A stretch of 64,000 nucleotides of DNA from contig JAPLFG010000003.1 in the NCBI GenBank assembly GCA_026390795.1, positions 1,550,001-1,614,000 on the forward strand, read 5' to 3'. Shown piece by piece: positions 54,008 through 62,516 of the stretch. Source of the stretch: Ignavibacteriales bacterium (lineage in GTDB: Bacteria > Bacteroidota > Ignavibacteria > Ignavibacteriales > Melioribacteraceae). The stretch's first letter is position 1. The number at the start of each line of letters is the position of its first letter. The position numbers and the translations under genes are program-made. Under the pieces are notes generated by a model. It did no database searches, was not told where the DNA came from, and saw only the letters and a program-made list of their open reading frames with translations.

Positions 54008-57000
54008 GTGAAACCTGGCTTGCAGAAAAATACTTTTATAATTCTTTTAATTTTATCGCTAGTTTCAACAGTTTTACGCGGTCAATCGACCACGCAGCAC
54101 CTAGAATATCAATTCAATCAAATTAAAGTTGAAGACGGACTTTCTCAGAGTACTGTTTTTTGTATGCTTCAAGACCGTAAAGGATTTTTATGGTTTGGAA
54201 CGGCCAATGGGTTGAACCGTTATGATGGATATAACTTTACAGTTTTTACTAACGATCCAAATGATACAACAACAATTTCCGATAATGGAATTTTATCTCT
54301 CCTGGAAGATAAAGATGGTTTTATATGGGTAGGAACAGTGGGCGGAGTTCTAAATAAATACGACAGAAAAAATGGAACATTTACCCGTTATAATTTCACA
54401 GAATATTTAAAAACAGAAAATGACCTGGATGAAAAATATTACGACTTTCCTCTGCCATTTTCGCGGAATAATAATAAATCAATAACAGTTATTGAGCAAG
54501 ACGATAAAAGTATGTTGTGGATAGGAACATGGGGAAAAGGATTGATAAAATTCGATCCGGTTAAAAATACGTTTGAGCATTTTCATTCCGATAAAAATCA
54601 GCATGACGGGCTTCAATCCAATAGAATAAAAGCAATAGTTCCCGTCAGCGATGGAACGGTATGGGTTGGCACACTTGGCGGTGGGCTTTATAAATTAATT
54701 ACGCGAAGTAATCAAATACGGTTTCAAAAATATGAGCACAATAAAAATTTCTGGAGCTTGAGCGATAACAAAGTCATCTCACTATTTAAAGATGTGGACG
54801 GAAATTTATGGATTGGAACCTATGGCGGGGGATTGAACAAACTTACAATGCAATTTCAATCAGCTGAAGCATCTCAAGCAAGATTCGAAAGATTTATGAA
54901 TGATCCGCAAAAAAATAGTTTATCGAATAATATAGTTACTTCAATAATTCAAAATACAGACAGATCACTTTGGCTTGGTACTATTGGCGGAGGTTTGGAT
55001 CACTTTGATTTAAACAATAAAAAATTTACAGTTTATAAAAACGATCCTAAAATTCCAACATCGCTTCAAAAAAATGAAATTCTTTCCTTACTCGTTGATA
55101 AATCCGGAACACTTTGGATCGGTACCAATCTTGGGAAAGGTCTTAGCCGCCTTGAACCGAGCATAATAAAATTTGGACAAATTAACAGAGATATAAATGG
55201 TGTCAATGGTTTAAATGATGATGTGGTGTGGGCTATCAGTGAGGATCAAAATTCCGTTGTGTGGATCGGAACATATAAAGGGGGATTAAACAAATATGAT
55301 CGCAAAAATGGAAAATTTACATTCTACAAATCCGATAGGAATAATAAATCCACATTAAGCGATAATCACATTCGTTCAATTGTTGATGACGGCAATAGAT
55401 ATTTGTGGATTGGTACATACAGCGGCGGATTAAATAAATTTAATAAATCAACCGGACGCTCAACTAGATATACATTCGGCTCTAACGACTCTTCGAACCG
55501 AGGCTCAAATCAAGTTCAAGCTATTCTAATAGATCGTGAGAAGAATCTTTGGGTTGGTACTTTTGGCGGCGGATTGAACAAGGTGGTTGCCGAAGATTTA
55601 AAAACTGATAATATCCGGTTTGAAAATTTTGTTCACAATGTTACTGATCCATTTAGTCTCAATGACGATAGAGTCTATTGCATAACCGAAGATCGGGATG
55701 GAATATTATGGATTGGAACATTCGGCGGCGGGCTAAATAAATTTGATCCCAAGACAAAAAAATTCATCTCTTACAAAAATATTCCTGGTGATGAATCAAG
55801 TTTAGCTGATAACCGTGTAATGACAATTTACGAAGACAATTTTAGTAATTTATGGATAGGATCATACGGAGGCGGACTGCAGAAATTTGATAAACGTACC
55901 GAAAAATTTAAAAGGTTCAACAAAAAAAATCGGCTGATTAGTTCGGTGGTATATGGCATACTTGAGGACAACAGCAATAATCTTTGGATGAGTACTGATG
56001 ATGGCCTATTCAAGTTCAGCATAGCAACTGAAATCTTTACTCAATACGATCTTCACGATGGTTTGCAAAGTTCGGAATTCAGCGGCGGAGCCTATTTTAA
56101 ATCTAAGCAAGGAGAAATGTTCTTCGGGGGAATTAACGGATTTAATTATTTTTATCCGGATAGCGTTAAAGATAATTTGTTTACTCCCCCAATTGTAATC
56201 AGCAACATAAAAATCTTCAGCAATCCGGTTCGGGGAGAAATTGACTCTTTGGAGCTTTCCTACTCGCAAAATTTCTTTTCATTTGAATTTGCAGCGCTTG
56301 ATTTTACAAATCCGGTTGATAATCAATACGCTTATACCCTGGAAGGATTAGATTCAGACTGGCACTATGTAGATTCACGAAGAAGAATTGTTAATTATTC
56401 CAATCTTTCACCCGGAGAATATATCTTCCGTGTGCGTGGTTCGAACAATGACGGTGCATGGAATAATGATGGAGCAAAAATATTTATTAAAATTTTTCCG
56501 CCGATTTGGATGAGGTGGTGGTTTATAACGGTTGTTCTTTCGTTTATCGCTTTTTTAATTTTCTATCTAAGTACAGTCCGTTTCAGAAGTCTGCTTGCAA
56601 TTGAAAAGCTAAAAGGGAAACTTGCCGCCGATCTGCATGACAATGTCGGCTCGGGTCTAACTGAAATTTCTATCCTTAGTGAACTGACATCTCAAAAGAT
56701 AAATAATGCAGAAGACGGTTCATCACAAAATTTAAGTGCCATAAGCGAGAAAGCTCGTCAATTAATCGACAGCATGAGCGACATTGTCTGGATGGTCAAT
56801 CCGCAACGCGACTCTTTTCATCATCTAATTATGAGATTGAAAGATACATACAGCGATCTGCTCTATTCTTCCGAAATTTCATTTCGAACCATCAATCTGG
56901 AAAAATTGAGCTCTCTTAAATTACCGATGGAATACAAACAGAACATGTATCTGATTTTTAAAGAGGGAATTAACAATGCAATAAAACACAGTAAATGTAA

Positions 57001-57241
57001 AAAAATTGTTCTTGAAGCGGATCTTAATAAAGATACAATAGTTATGGTTTTAAAAGATGACGGATTAGGCTTTGATGTGGAAAATGCAAAATTAGGCAAC
57101 GGCTTATTAAACATGAGAAAACGTGCTGATTCAATTGGATGCGAACTGATTATTGATTCGAGCGAAGAAGGGACATCACTCAAATTTATTGGTAAACTCG
57201 GAGGAATTAAAAAAGTATTTCTCTCGTTTATGAATTCATAA
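54008..57241 (+). CDS. Propeller-type membrane sensor histidine kinase (Reg_prop, Y_Y_Y, HisKA_3)
   Basis: A 1077-residue protein starting at GTG 54008; the ATG two bases earlier is out of frame and meets a stop at once. Signal peptide to about 26. Residues about 30-720 contain around 14 two-component-regulator propeller repeats (LWIGTYGGGLNKF type), then a Y_Y_Y domain (about 755-830, NQYAYTLEGLDSDWHYVDS), one transmembrane helix (about 838-858), a HisKA_3 dimerisation domain with His877 (AADLHDNVGSGLTEISIL) and a HATPase (about 975-1070; NNAIKHSK, DDGLGFD, GNGLLNMRKRA). The next gene is its NarL-type regulator. The periplasmic propellers probably sense a glycan or peptide fragment. Confidence 0.92.
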   Translation: MKPGLQKNTFIILLILSLVSTVLRGQSTTQHLEYQFNQIKVEDGLSQSTVFCMLQDRKGFLWFGTANGLNRYDGYNFTVFTNDPNDTTTISDNGILSLLEDKDGFIWVGTVGGVLNKYDRKNGTFTRYNFTEYLKTENDLDEKYYDFPLPFSRNNNKSITVIEQDDKSMLWIGTWGKGLIKFDPVKNTFEHFHSDKNQHDGLQSNRIKAIVPVSDGTVWVGTLGGGLYKLITRSNQIRFQKYEHNKNFWSLSDNKVISLFKDVDGNLWIGTYGGGLNKLTMQFQSAEASQARFERFMNDPQKNSLSNNIVTSIIQNTDRSLWLGTIGGGLDHFDLNNKKFTVYKNDPKIPTSLQKNEILSLLVDKSGTLWIGTNLGKGLSRLEPSIIKFGQINRDINGVNGLNDDVVWAISEDQNSVVWIGTYKGGLNKYDRKNGKFTFYKSDRNNKSTLSDNHIRSIVDDGNRYLWIGTYSGGLNKFNKSTGRSTRYTFGSNDSSNRGSNQVQAILIDREKNLWVGTFGGGLNKVVAEDLKTDNIRFENFVHNVTDPFSLNDDRVYCITEDRDGILWIGTFGGGLNKFDPKTKKFISYKNIPGDESSLADNRVMTIYEDNFSNLWIGSYGGGLQKFDKRTEKFKRFNKKNRLISSVVYGILEDNSNNLWMSTDDGLFKFSIATEIFTQYDLHDGLQSSEFSGGAYFKSKQGEMFFGGINGFNYFYPDSVKDNLFTPPIVISNIKIFSNPVRGEIDSLELSYSQNFFSFEFAALDFTNPVDNQYAYTLEGLDSDWHYVDSRRRIVNYSNLSPGEYIFRVRGSNNDGAWNNDGAKIFIKIFPPIWMRWWFITVVLSFIAFLIFYLSTVRFRSLLAIEKLKGKLAADLHDNVGSGLTEISILSELTSQKINNAEDGSSQNLSAISEKARQLIDSMSDIVWMVNPQRDSFHHLIMRLKDTYSDLLYSSEISFRTINLEKLSSLKLPMEYKQNMYLIFKEGINNAIKHSKCKKIVLEADLNKDTIVMVLKDDGLGFDVENAKLGNGLLNMRKRADSIGCELIIDSSEEGTSLKFIGKLGGIKKVFLSFMNS

Positions 57242-57335
57242 TTATTGTTTTTATTGAATTGTTGTTTCCGCGAAATCATCTTAACCGTATATTCTAAAAA
57301 ATTGTTATTTTACACTTAAGACAAATCAATGTATT

Positions 57336-57974
57336 ATGATCAAAGTCGCAATCATAGAAGATAACAATACAATCCGGGAAGGATTAGCCGCGCTAATTAA
57401 CGGCACAAGCGGTTACAGTTGCATTGGTTCTTATAGTGATTGTGAATCTTTTCTCCCAAAACTTTCCACAATGGACATAGATGTTGCTTTGATGGATATA
57501 GGTCTCCCCGGAATGAGCGGAATTGATGGAATTGCAAAAGCAAAAAAAATAAAGCCTGAACTCAATATTCTTATGCTCACAATTTATGAGGACAGTCAAT
57601 CTGTATTCAAAGCGTTATGTGCAGGTGCATGTGGATTTCTTGTAAAGAAAACTCCGCCAAGCAGATTACTGGAAGCAATAAAAGATGCTTACGAAGGAGG
57701 CGCTCCAATGAGTTCTTTGATTGCCCGGCAGGTTATAAATGTTTTTCGGCAGACTCAAGGCAAATCTCCAGATGAAGAAGAAACAAATTTGTCCTCGCGC
57801 GAAATAGAAGTGTTAACATCTCTTTCAGATGGAAATAATTATCAAGAAATAGCCGACCGGCTTTTCATAAGCGTTGATACAGTCCGCCATCATATTAGAA
57901 ATATTTATCGTAAACTCCACGTGCATTCACAATCGGAAGCCGTCGCTAAAGCAATCCGCAAAGGACTTATCTAG
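57336..57974 (+). CDS. NarL/FixJ-family response regulator
   Basis: A 212-residue protein: receiver domain (about 1-120) with IIEDN at 7-10, phosphorylatable Asp54 in LMDIGLPGMSG and Lys near 104 in FLVKKT; LuxR-type helix-turn-helix (about 147-212, LSSREIEVLTSLSDGNNYQE then IADRLFISVDTVRHHIRNIY). It lies 94 bp after the sensor kinase and is its obvious partner. Targets are not evident. Confidence 0.95.
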   Translation: MIKVAIIEDNNTIREGLAALINGTSGYSCIGSYSDCESFLPKLSTMDIDVALMDIGLPGMSGIDGIAKAKKIKPELNILMLTIYEDSQSVFKALCAGACGFLVKKTPPSRLLEAIKDAYEGGAPMSSLIARQVINVFRQTQGKSPDEEETNLSSREIEVLTSLSDGNNYQEIADRLFISVDTVRHHIRNIYRKLHVHSQSEAVAKAIRKGLI

Positions 57975-58250
57975 AAATTTAATTCTCATTTTTTGTTACA
58001 AGATTTTAAGTAATCCGACGTACCAAATTTTTATTTTTAACCAATATTAAGAATCTAGAATCCAGCATAGACCAACCAGCCGCATAAATATGTAGGTCAA
58101 TCCCATTTTTTATCTCTTTTCTTGTTAAAACTGCACAATTGTGCTGTTTACAAGCCACTTTCATTTCATTAAATACAGATCAGAAAAAGAGAAAAACGAA
58201 TCAACCTTAGTTGATAAAATAAAGACAACATCATAACAACAGGAGGAACA
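57975..58250 (+). other. Intergenic region with short palindrome
   Basis: A 276-base gap. GCACAATTGTGC at 58133-58144 is a perfect 12-bp palindrome and might be a binding site, possibly for the adjacent response regulator, but such a short palindrome is weak evidence. AGGAGG precedes the next gene at about 58242. Confidence 0.3.
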
Positions 58251-58502
58251 ATGGAAAATCTAAATAGTAATGATGGTAATAATCCAATCTCGGAATTAAT
58301 CAATGATGATGTTTACACCCTCCTTACAAGCCGAGGATTAATTGACGAGAAATCTGTGCGGGATTATCTGATCAGAAAAAAATTCAAAGATCTGAGAGCA
58401 AAAAAAATAAGTGCAAGCAATGCAATTGAAGTACTTAGAGAAGAATATCCGTATTTGCAATTCGATACAATTCGAAAAATAGTTTATCAACCTCGAAATT
58501 AG
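58251..58502 (+). CDS. Small helical protein, function unknown
   Basis: An 83-residue protein with a strong AGGAGG site 5 bp before the ATG and its own terminator. Text such as LLTSRGLIDEKSVRDYLIRK and ISASNAIEVLREEYPYLQFD gives three or four helices; the last (TIRKIVYQ) could be a recognition helix of a small DNA-binding fold. Basic overall in the centre. No family recognised, but the expression signals make it a convincing gene. Confidence 0.65.
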   Translation: MENLNSNDGNNPISELINDDVYTLLTSRGLIDEKSVRDYLIRKKFKDLRAKKISASNAIEVLREEYPYLQFDTIRKIVYQPRN

Positions 58503-58525
58503 ATAATACCTCCTCATAGAAAAAC

Positions 58526-58562
58526 AACCGGAAAAGGAATTCGTTCTTTCTCCGGTTTTTTT
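58526..58562 (+). terminator. Rho-independent terminator
   Basis: AACCGGA (58526-58532) pairs with TCCGGTT (58551-58557), and an inner helix closes on a TTCG loop (GAA-TTCG-TTC). A run of seven T follows. Confidence 0.8.
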
Positions 58563-58655
58563 ATTTATTGGGAAGAGTAATTCATTTCTTGTTATTTTTG
58601 TCATAGCAATCATTGCAATTTGGAATAATCCACAAAACAAATAAATGAGGCAGCT

Positions 58656-59363
58656 ATGAAACTCCGCTCTTTTCTTTTTCTTTTATTAGTATTATCAATA
58701 CCTCTTATTGCGCAAGAGAAACACGAAGTAAACTCAGAAGTAAAAGAACTTTCCGAATTCCATGATGTGATTTACCAAATTTGGCATACCGCCTGGCCGG
58801 AAAAAAATGTTCAGTTACTAAAACAACTTTTACCAGATGTTGAAAAAGCATATGACAAAGTCAAAACCGCCGTACTGCCGGGAATACTACGCGACAAGAA
58901 AAGCAAGTGGGATGAAGGATTAAAAAAGTTTGGTGTGTCTGTTGACGCTTATAAAGACGCTGCAGGCAGAGAAAATGCTCAAGCCATTTTGGACGCAGCG
59001 GAAAAATTGCATTCAGATTATGAAGGTCTGGTTAGAATTGTAAAACCTGTTCTAAAAGAAGTTGATGCTTTTCACCAGGAACTTTATATGATGTATCATT
59101 ACTACTCGGCCAATTTTGAATTAGAAAAAATCAAAACTTCAGCAGCAACACTTAAAAATAAAATGGTTGATGTAATGGCGGCAAAATTGACTAAACGCCT
59201 GGAACCAAAACAAGAAAAATTTGACAAAGCTAGAAATGAGCTAAACGATGCTGTTCTGAAACTGAATGAGATTGTTGCTAAATCAAACGACAAAAAAGAA
59301 ATTACAAATGCTGTTGATGGGATGCATTCAAAATATGAAGAATTAGAAAAAGTATTCGATTGA
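58656..59363 (+). CDS. Exported helical protein, function unknown
   Basis: A 235-residue protein with a signal peptide (to about residue 20, LLVLSIPLIAQ). The mature part is almost all helix in two repeats of about 100 residues (VKELSEFHDVIYQIWHTAWP and VLKEVDAFHQELYMMYHYYS share a pattern, each followed by KxL...Lxx...KAxxxLxxA). This predicts a helical bundle of periplasmic type. The pairs of His and Trp/Tyr at repeat starts might bind metal or haem. Monocistronic with a bidirectional terminator after it. Confidence 0.65.
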   Translation: MKLRSFLFLLLVLSIPLIAQEKHEVNSEVKELSEFHDVIYQIWHTAWPEKNVQLLKQLLPDVEKAYDKVKTAVLPGILRDKKSKWDEGLKKFGVSVDAYKDAAGRENAQAILDAAEKLHSDYEGLVRIVKPVLKEVDAFHQELYMMYHYYSANFELEKIKTSAATLKNKMVDVMAAKLTKRLEPKQEKFDKARNELNDAVLKLNEIVAKSNDKKEITNAVDGMHSKYEELEKVFD

Positions 59364-59367
59364 TCTC

Positions 59368-59398
59368 TTTTGGGGCTCGTTATATGCGAGCCCCAAAA
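59368..59398. terminator. Bidirectional terminator
   Basis: TTTTGGGGCTCG (59368-59379) pairs perfectly with CGAGCCCCAAAA (59387-59398). It lies between two convergent genes and its stem carries A and T ends suitable for both strands. Confidence 0.85.
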
Positions 59399-59399
59399 T

Positions 59400-60065
59400 T
59401 TAATTTTCGCACGACCCGCCCTCACATCCGCATTCTTTTCCTGTCCTTGCCTTTTCGAAAGCTTCTCTTCCTTCTTTAAAGGAATAATAAGCAATTAGTA
59501 ATGCCCCAATAGAATCAAAGGCACCAAAACCGGTTAATTCATATCCAACACTTGCAACGAGTAATATTACAGAAAGATAAAGACAAGTTTTGGTACAGTT
59601 GGCATCTGCTATAATTGCCCGCGACCCGAGAGCTTTTCCAACTTTCATTTTGTGGTATATTAATAAACTCATTGCCACAATAGAAATAAGAGAAATAACC
59701 ACACCCCAAAAAGTTGTTTCAGGCTTATGATTATTTATAACATTTAAAATGGATGATGCTATTAATCCGATTGTCAAAGTATAGAATGAGGCTCCGGTAA
59801 TTTTTAGCGCTCTTTTTTCAAAATCATCACGCTCAGACCCCAGTGCTCTAATTCTTGAGAGCATATGCCAAATACCGATTCCGGAAATAACTTCAACAAA
59901 CGAATCAATCCCAAATCCGAGTAAGGAAAGAGTCTCGTCTTTAACCCCAAAATAAACGGAGATCAATCCCTCTCCAATATTATAGAATACGGTAAACATT
60001 GCCAGCGACAATGCCCACCGATATAAACTTTTTTTCTCGTCAGATAAAGTATTTTCTTGAATCAT
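59400..60065 (-). CDS. Short CDF-like cation transporter with cysteine-rich tail
   Basis: A 221-residue inner-membrane protein with six hydrophobic segments. GFGIDSFVEVISG in the second helix and ADANCTKTCLYLS in the fifth stand where CDF transporters have their metal-binding HxxxD/DxxxD residues, here altered to D..E and D..C. The cytosolic metal-sensing domain of normal CDF proteins is missing and replaced by a tail with KECGCEGGSCEN (four Cys). Such variants are annotated as cation transporters or TMEM163-like. The Cys/Asp pattern suggests a soft metal such as zinc or copper, but this is inference. The next gene in the direction of transcription is a convergent one. Confidence 0.75.
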   Translation of the reverse strand: MIQENTLSDEKKSLYRWALSLAMFTVFYNIGEGLISVYFGVKDETLSLLGFGIDSFVEVISGIGIWHMLSRIRALGSERDDFEKRALKITGASFYTLTIGLIASSILNVINNHKPETTFWGVVISLISIVAMSLLIYHKMKVGKALGSRAIIADANCTKTCLYLSVILLVASVGYELTGFGAFDSIGALLIAYYSFKEGREAFEKARTGKECGCEGGSCEN

Positions 60066-60075
60066 TAAAAACTTT

Positions 60076-60486
60076 CTATGAAGGGATCGAATACTGTGAG
60101 AATAGACTCATGAAATATGCAATAAAAAATATCAGGAAAACAATGCCCAGAATAATCATTACGATTTGAATGATGACGAGGATTTTAAGAATATGAAAAA
60201 ACTTTCCTTGAAGTTCAAACCCGGCACGCATAGATGCCGCACTGTTTGTTACTCTAAAATTTGAAAATTGATCTGCCGCTTCTCGCATTCGTAAACCGAT
60301 GAAAATAATCGGAACACCTAGTAATGCGCCAATTATTGATATACACGTGATTGCACCATATATAATGGCGAACATTCCTACGAACTTCATATCGTTCGTC
60401 ATCTTTTCAAAATTATATTGAAACATTGAAGGCGGATTGACACTTGTCGAATTGGAATCGAGATTTAGATTATCGATGGTATCCAT
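60076..60486 (-). CDS. DUF5362-like membrane protein
   Basis: A 136-residue protein from the ATG at 60486 with AAGGAG 6 bp upstream. A longer frame to 60591 would run through tRNA-Ala and is rejected. Residues 1-35 are polar; two hydrophobic segments follow (about 38-68, FVGMFAIIYGAITCISIIGA; about 100-128). The middle VPIIFIGLRMREAADQF resembles the DUF5362 pattern of small membrane proteins in Bacteroidota. Function unknown. It is 10 bp before the CDF-like gene in the same direction. Confidence 0.65.
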   Translation of the reverse strand: MDTIDNLNLDSNSTSVNPPSMFQYNFEKMTNDMKFVGMFAIIYGAITCISIIGALLGVPIIFIGLRMREAADQFSNFRVTNSAASMRAGFELQGKFFHILKILVIIQIVMIILGIVFLIFFIAYFMSLFSQYSIPS

Positions 60487-60533
60487 GCTATTCTCCTTAA
60501 CAAGTTTAATTAATTGTATGAATCTGAATAATG

Positions 60534-60606
60534 TGGAGCTGAAGGGATTCGAACCCTCGACCCCTTCGTTGCGAACGAAGTGCTCTCCCAACTGAGCTAC
60601 AGCCCC
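60534..60606 (-). tRNA. tRNA-Ala (anticodon CGC)
   Basis: A 73-base cloverleaf on the minus strand. Acceptor GGGGCTG pairs with CAGCTCC, discriminator A; D-arm AGCTCAGTTGGGAGAGC; anticodon stem CTTCG/CGAAG around TTCGCAA with anticodon CGC; T-arm with GGTTCGAATCC. No CCA encoded. TATATTTG lies 13 bases upstream as a probable -10 element (plus-strand 60620-60627). Confidence 0.95.
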
Positions 60607-60657
60607 TAATAAAACATTTCAAATATAAAAACGACAAAAAATTATAAGCGGTAACTT

Positions 60658-60704
60658 GTCGCGAATCCCTCAATGCGGGACTCTCCCAACTGAGCTACAG
60701 CCGC
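60658..60704 (-). pseudogene. Partial tRNA duplicate (5' half)
   Basis: Minus-strand GCGGCTGTAGCTCAGTTGGG and AGAG (60681-60704) match the first 24 bases of the adjacent tRNA-Ala with one change. The following bases diverge and do not form an anticodon arm or full cloverleaf. Further upstream, GACAAAAAATTA recurs as it does upstream of the real tRNA, which suggests that gene and leader were duplicated together and one copy decayed. Confidence 0.7.
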
Positions 60705-60937
60705 TAATGCCTTAATTATAATTTCGTTGTTTTAAAGTACGATTTCAACTTTTATTGCGACAAAAAATTAATTTTCCTAGAACAAATAAATGAAAGGTAA
60801 GGAATTAATCTTAGTAAAATGAATTGAGAAGAATATTTTTTGATCAAAATAGGAAATGATGAAAATCTTCTAAAAGAATAAAATGTATTTGTGTTGAAAC
60901 GAAGGATTATATCTTACAGATCTCGGTGTATTGGCGC

Positions 60938-61087
60938 TTAATAAGAACTGTAGTTTTTTGAAGAGAAATCGGAATAACTTTTTTTCTCTTTCCTTGTTTT
61001 ACTGATAATGTACGTTGAAATTATCAATATAAAACAAAGCGAGAAAAAAATACTAACTGATGTATAAACAATTGCTGATAAAGTCAT
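60938..61087 (-). CDS. 49-residue membrane protein
   Basis: A small frame with AAAGGA 7 bp before its ATG at 61087. It has one hydrophobic helix (about 4-27, SAIVYTSVSIFFSLCFILII) followed by a basic stretch (ISKTRKEKKSYSD), the classic layout of a small inner-membrane protein with its tail in the cytosol. Its own promoter and a leader hairpin lie upstream on the minus strand. No family recognised. It is the only coding candidate in the gap between tRNA-Ala and the aldo/keto reductase. Confidence 0.6.
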   Translation of the reverse strand: MTLSAIVYTSVSIFFSLCFILIISTYIISKTRKEKKSYSDFSSKNYSSY

Positions 61088-61112
61088 TTACAAATCCTTT
61101 CTCTAAAATTTC

Positions 61113-61141
61113 AAAAAGGGAAGCCCAGCCGAGTACTTCCC
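61113..61141 (-). terminator. Leader hairpin with T-run (possible attenuator)
   Basis: On the minus strand GGGAAG, a 12-base loop, CTTCCC and TTTTT form a terminator-like hairpin in the leader, about 26 bases before the start of the 49-residue protein. It may be an attenuator or the end of a very short RNA that starts at the promoter at 61170-61197. Confidence 0.5.
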
Positions 61142-61169
61142 CCTCTGATCAATCAAAAACTACATGACA

Positions 61170-61197
61170 AATATAATTGCTGAAATAATTAAGTCAA
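61170..61197 (-). promoter_or_regulatory. Promoter of the 49-residue protein gene
   Basis: On the minus strand TTGACT (61192-61197) and TATATT (61170-61175), 16 bp apart, with the -10 extending to TATATTTG, the octamer also found ahead of tRNA-Ala. Transcription would start about 20-30 bases before the leader hairpin. Confidence 0.5.
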
Positions 61198-61439
61198 TGC
61201 TTAAGTTGTTAATATATTATAAACCGTGGGCTGTATCACAATTAAGAATTTTATGAGACGTGAAAGTCTTTGATGGACTTCCTTGAACTACCATTAGGTG
61301 ACAAAAATAGATTTTGGGAAAAATGAAATTTTAGATCTCGAAAAGTTTCTATATAATTCGCTATTTAACTTTCTGGAACATTCAGCGGTTTCTTTTGTAG
61401 ATTTAGCTACAAAAAATTTTTAATAGAAAGGAAGAAGAA

Positions 61440-62420
61440 ATGGAGTACACATTTTTAGGAAGAACCGGATTAAAAGTTAGCAAACTTTGTCTTGGAACAA
61501 TGAACTTCGGTCCGTACACAAACGAATCCGATAGTTTTAAAATTATGAATCGTGCTCTTGAACTCGGAATCAATTTTTTTGATACGGCAAATGTATACGG
61601 CGCAATGTGGGATGCCGGCGGTGTTGGCAATACAGAAAAGATAATCGGTAATTGGCTTTCGGAAGATAAAACGCGTCGTGATAAGATAGTTCTTGCCACA
61701 AAAGTTTATGGCAATATGGGAAGCGCACCCAATGAATCGAAGCTATCCGCCTATCATATCCGAAAAGCTTGCGAAGAGAGCCTGAAAAGAATGAAGACAG
61801 ATCATATTGACCTTTACCAGATGCATCATATCGACCGGAGTACACCATGGGAAGAAATATTTCAGGCAATGGAACAATTAGTTAAAGAAGGTAAAATTAT
61901 ATATGTCGGCAGCAGCAACTTCGCAGCTTGGAATATTGCCGAATCATTTTACAAAGCAGAAAAAAGAAATTTTCTAGGAATAGTTTCCGAACAAAGCATC
62001 TATAGTTTACGCAACCGTCAAATAGAGCTAGAAGTCATTCCGGCGTGCAAAAATTTTGGAATAGGACTTATTCCATGGAGCCCTTTAGGTGGTGGAATTC
62101 TTTGCGGTGTATTGGAAAAAGGAAAAGAAGGAAGACGATTAAGAGAGCCGTTACAGAAATCAGTTGAAAAACTTCGTCCGCAGATTGAAGCTTACGAAAA
62201 TTTGTGTAAGGAGATTAATCTCAAACCGGCGGACGTTGCCCTCGCATGGGCTCTAAACAATCCGGTTGTAACATCCCCAATCGTAGGTCCTCGAACCATA
62301 GATCAGCTAAATGAAAATGCGGCAGCACTTGAAATTAAATTAACCGATGACATAATGAAAAAACTGGATGTAATTTGGCCCGGTCCCGGAAATCAAGCGC
62401 CTGAGGCATACGCATGGTAA
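61440..62420 (+). CDS. Aldo/keto reductase
   Basis: A 326-residue cytosolic NADPH-dependent oxidoreductase. Catalytic residues are in FFDTANVYG (Asp, Tyr), LATKVYG (Lys) and QMHHID (His), and the cofactor loop is near WSPLGGGIL and VGPRTIDQLNEN. The group is close to YajO/Tas-like and voltage-channel-beta-like reductases. RBS AGGAAG precedes the ATG. Monocistronic; substrate unknown. Confidence 0.92.
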   Translation: MEYTFLGRTGLKVSKLCLGTMNFGPYTNESDSFKIMNRALELGINFFDTANVYGAMWDAGGVGNTEKIIGNWLSEDKTRRDKIVLATKVYGNMGSAPNESKLSAYHIRKACEESLKRMKTDHIDLYQMHHIDRSTPWEEIFQAMEQLVKEGKIIYVGSSNFAAWNIAESFYKAEKRNFLGIVSEQSIYSLRNRQIELEVIPACKNFGIGLIPWSPLGGGILCGVLEKGKEGRRLREPLQKSVEKLRPQIEAYENLCKEINLKPADVALAWALNNPVVTSPIVGPRTIDQLNENAAALEIKLTDDIMKKLDVIWPGPGNQAPEAYAW

Positions 62421-62516
62421 GCCGGCAACCAGTTTTTTAACATTTATTAAATAGGTTGAGGTAAATTTTTTTTATAATTTTTAATTGATACTCTCAAAAC
62501 AGAATTTGGAGAACAG

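Noticed and set aside
58133-58144. GCACAATTGTGC as a firm operator
   Set aside because: Twelve bases of palindrome in AT-rich DNA with no second copy seen is too weak; kept only as a note on the gap.
60487-60591. Extension of the DUF5362-like gene to 60591
   Set aside because: It reads through tRNA-Ala; a strong AAGGAG precedes the ATG at 60486.
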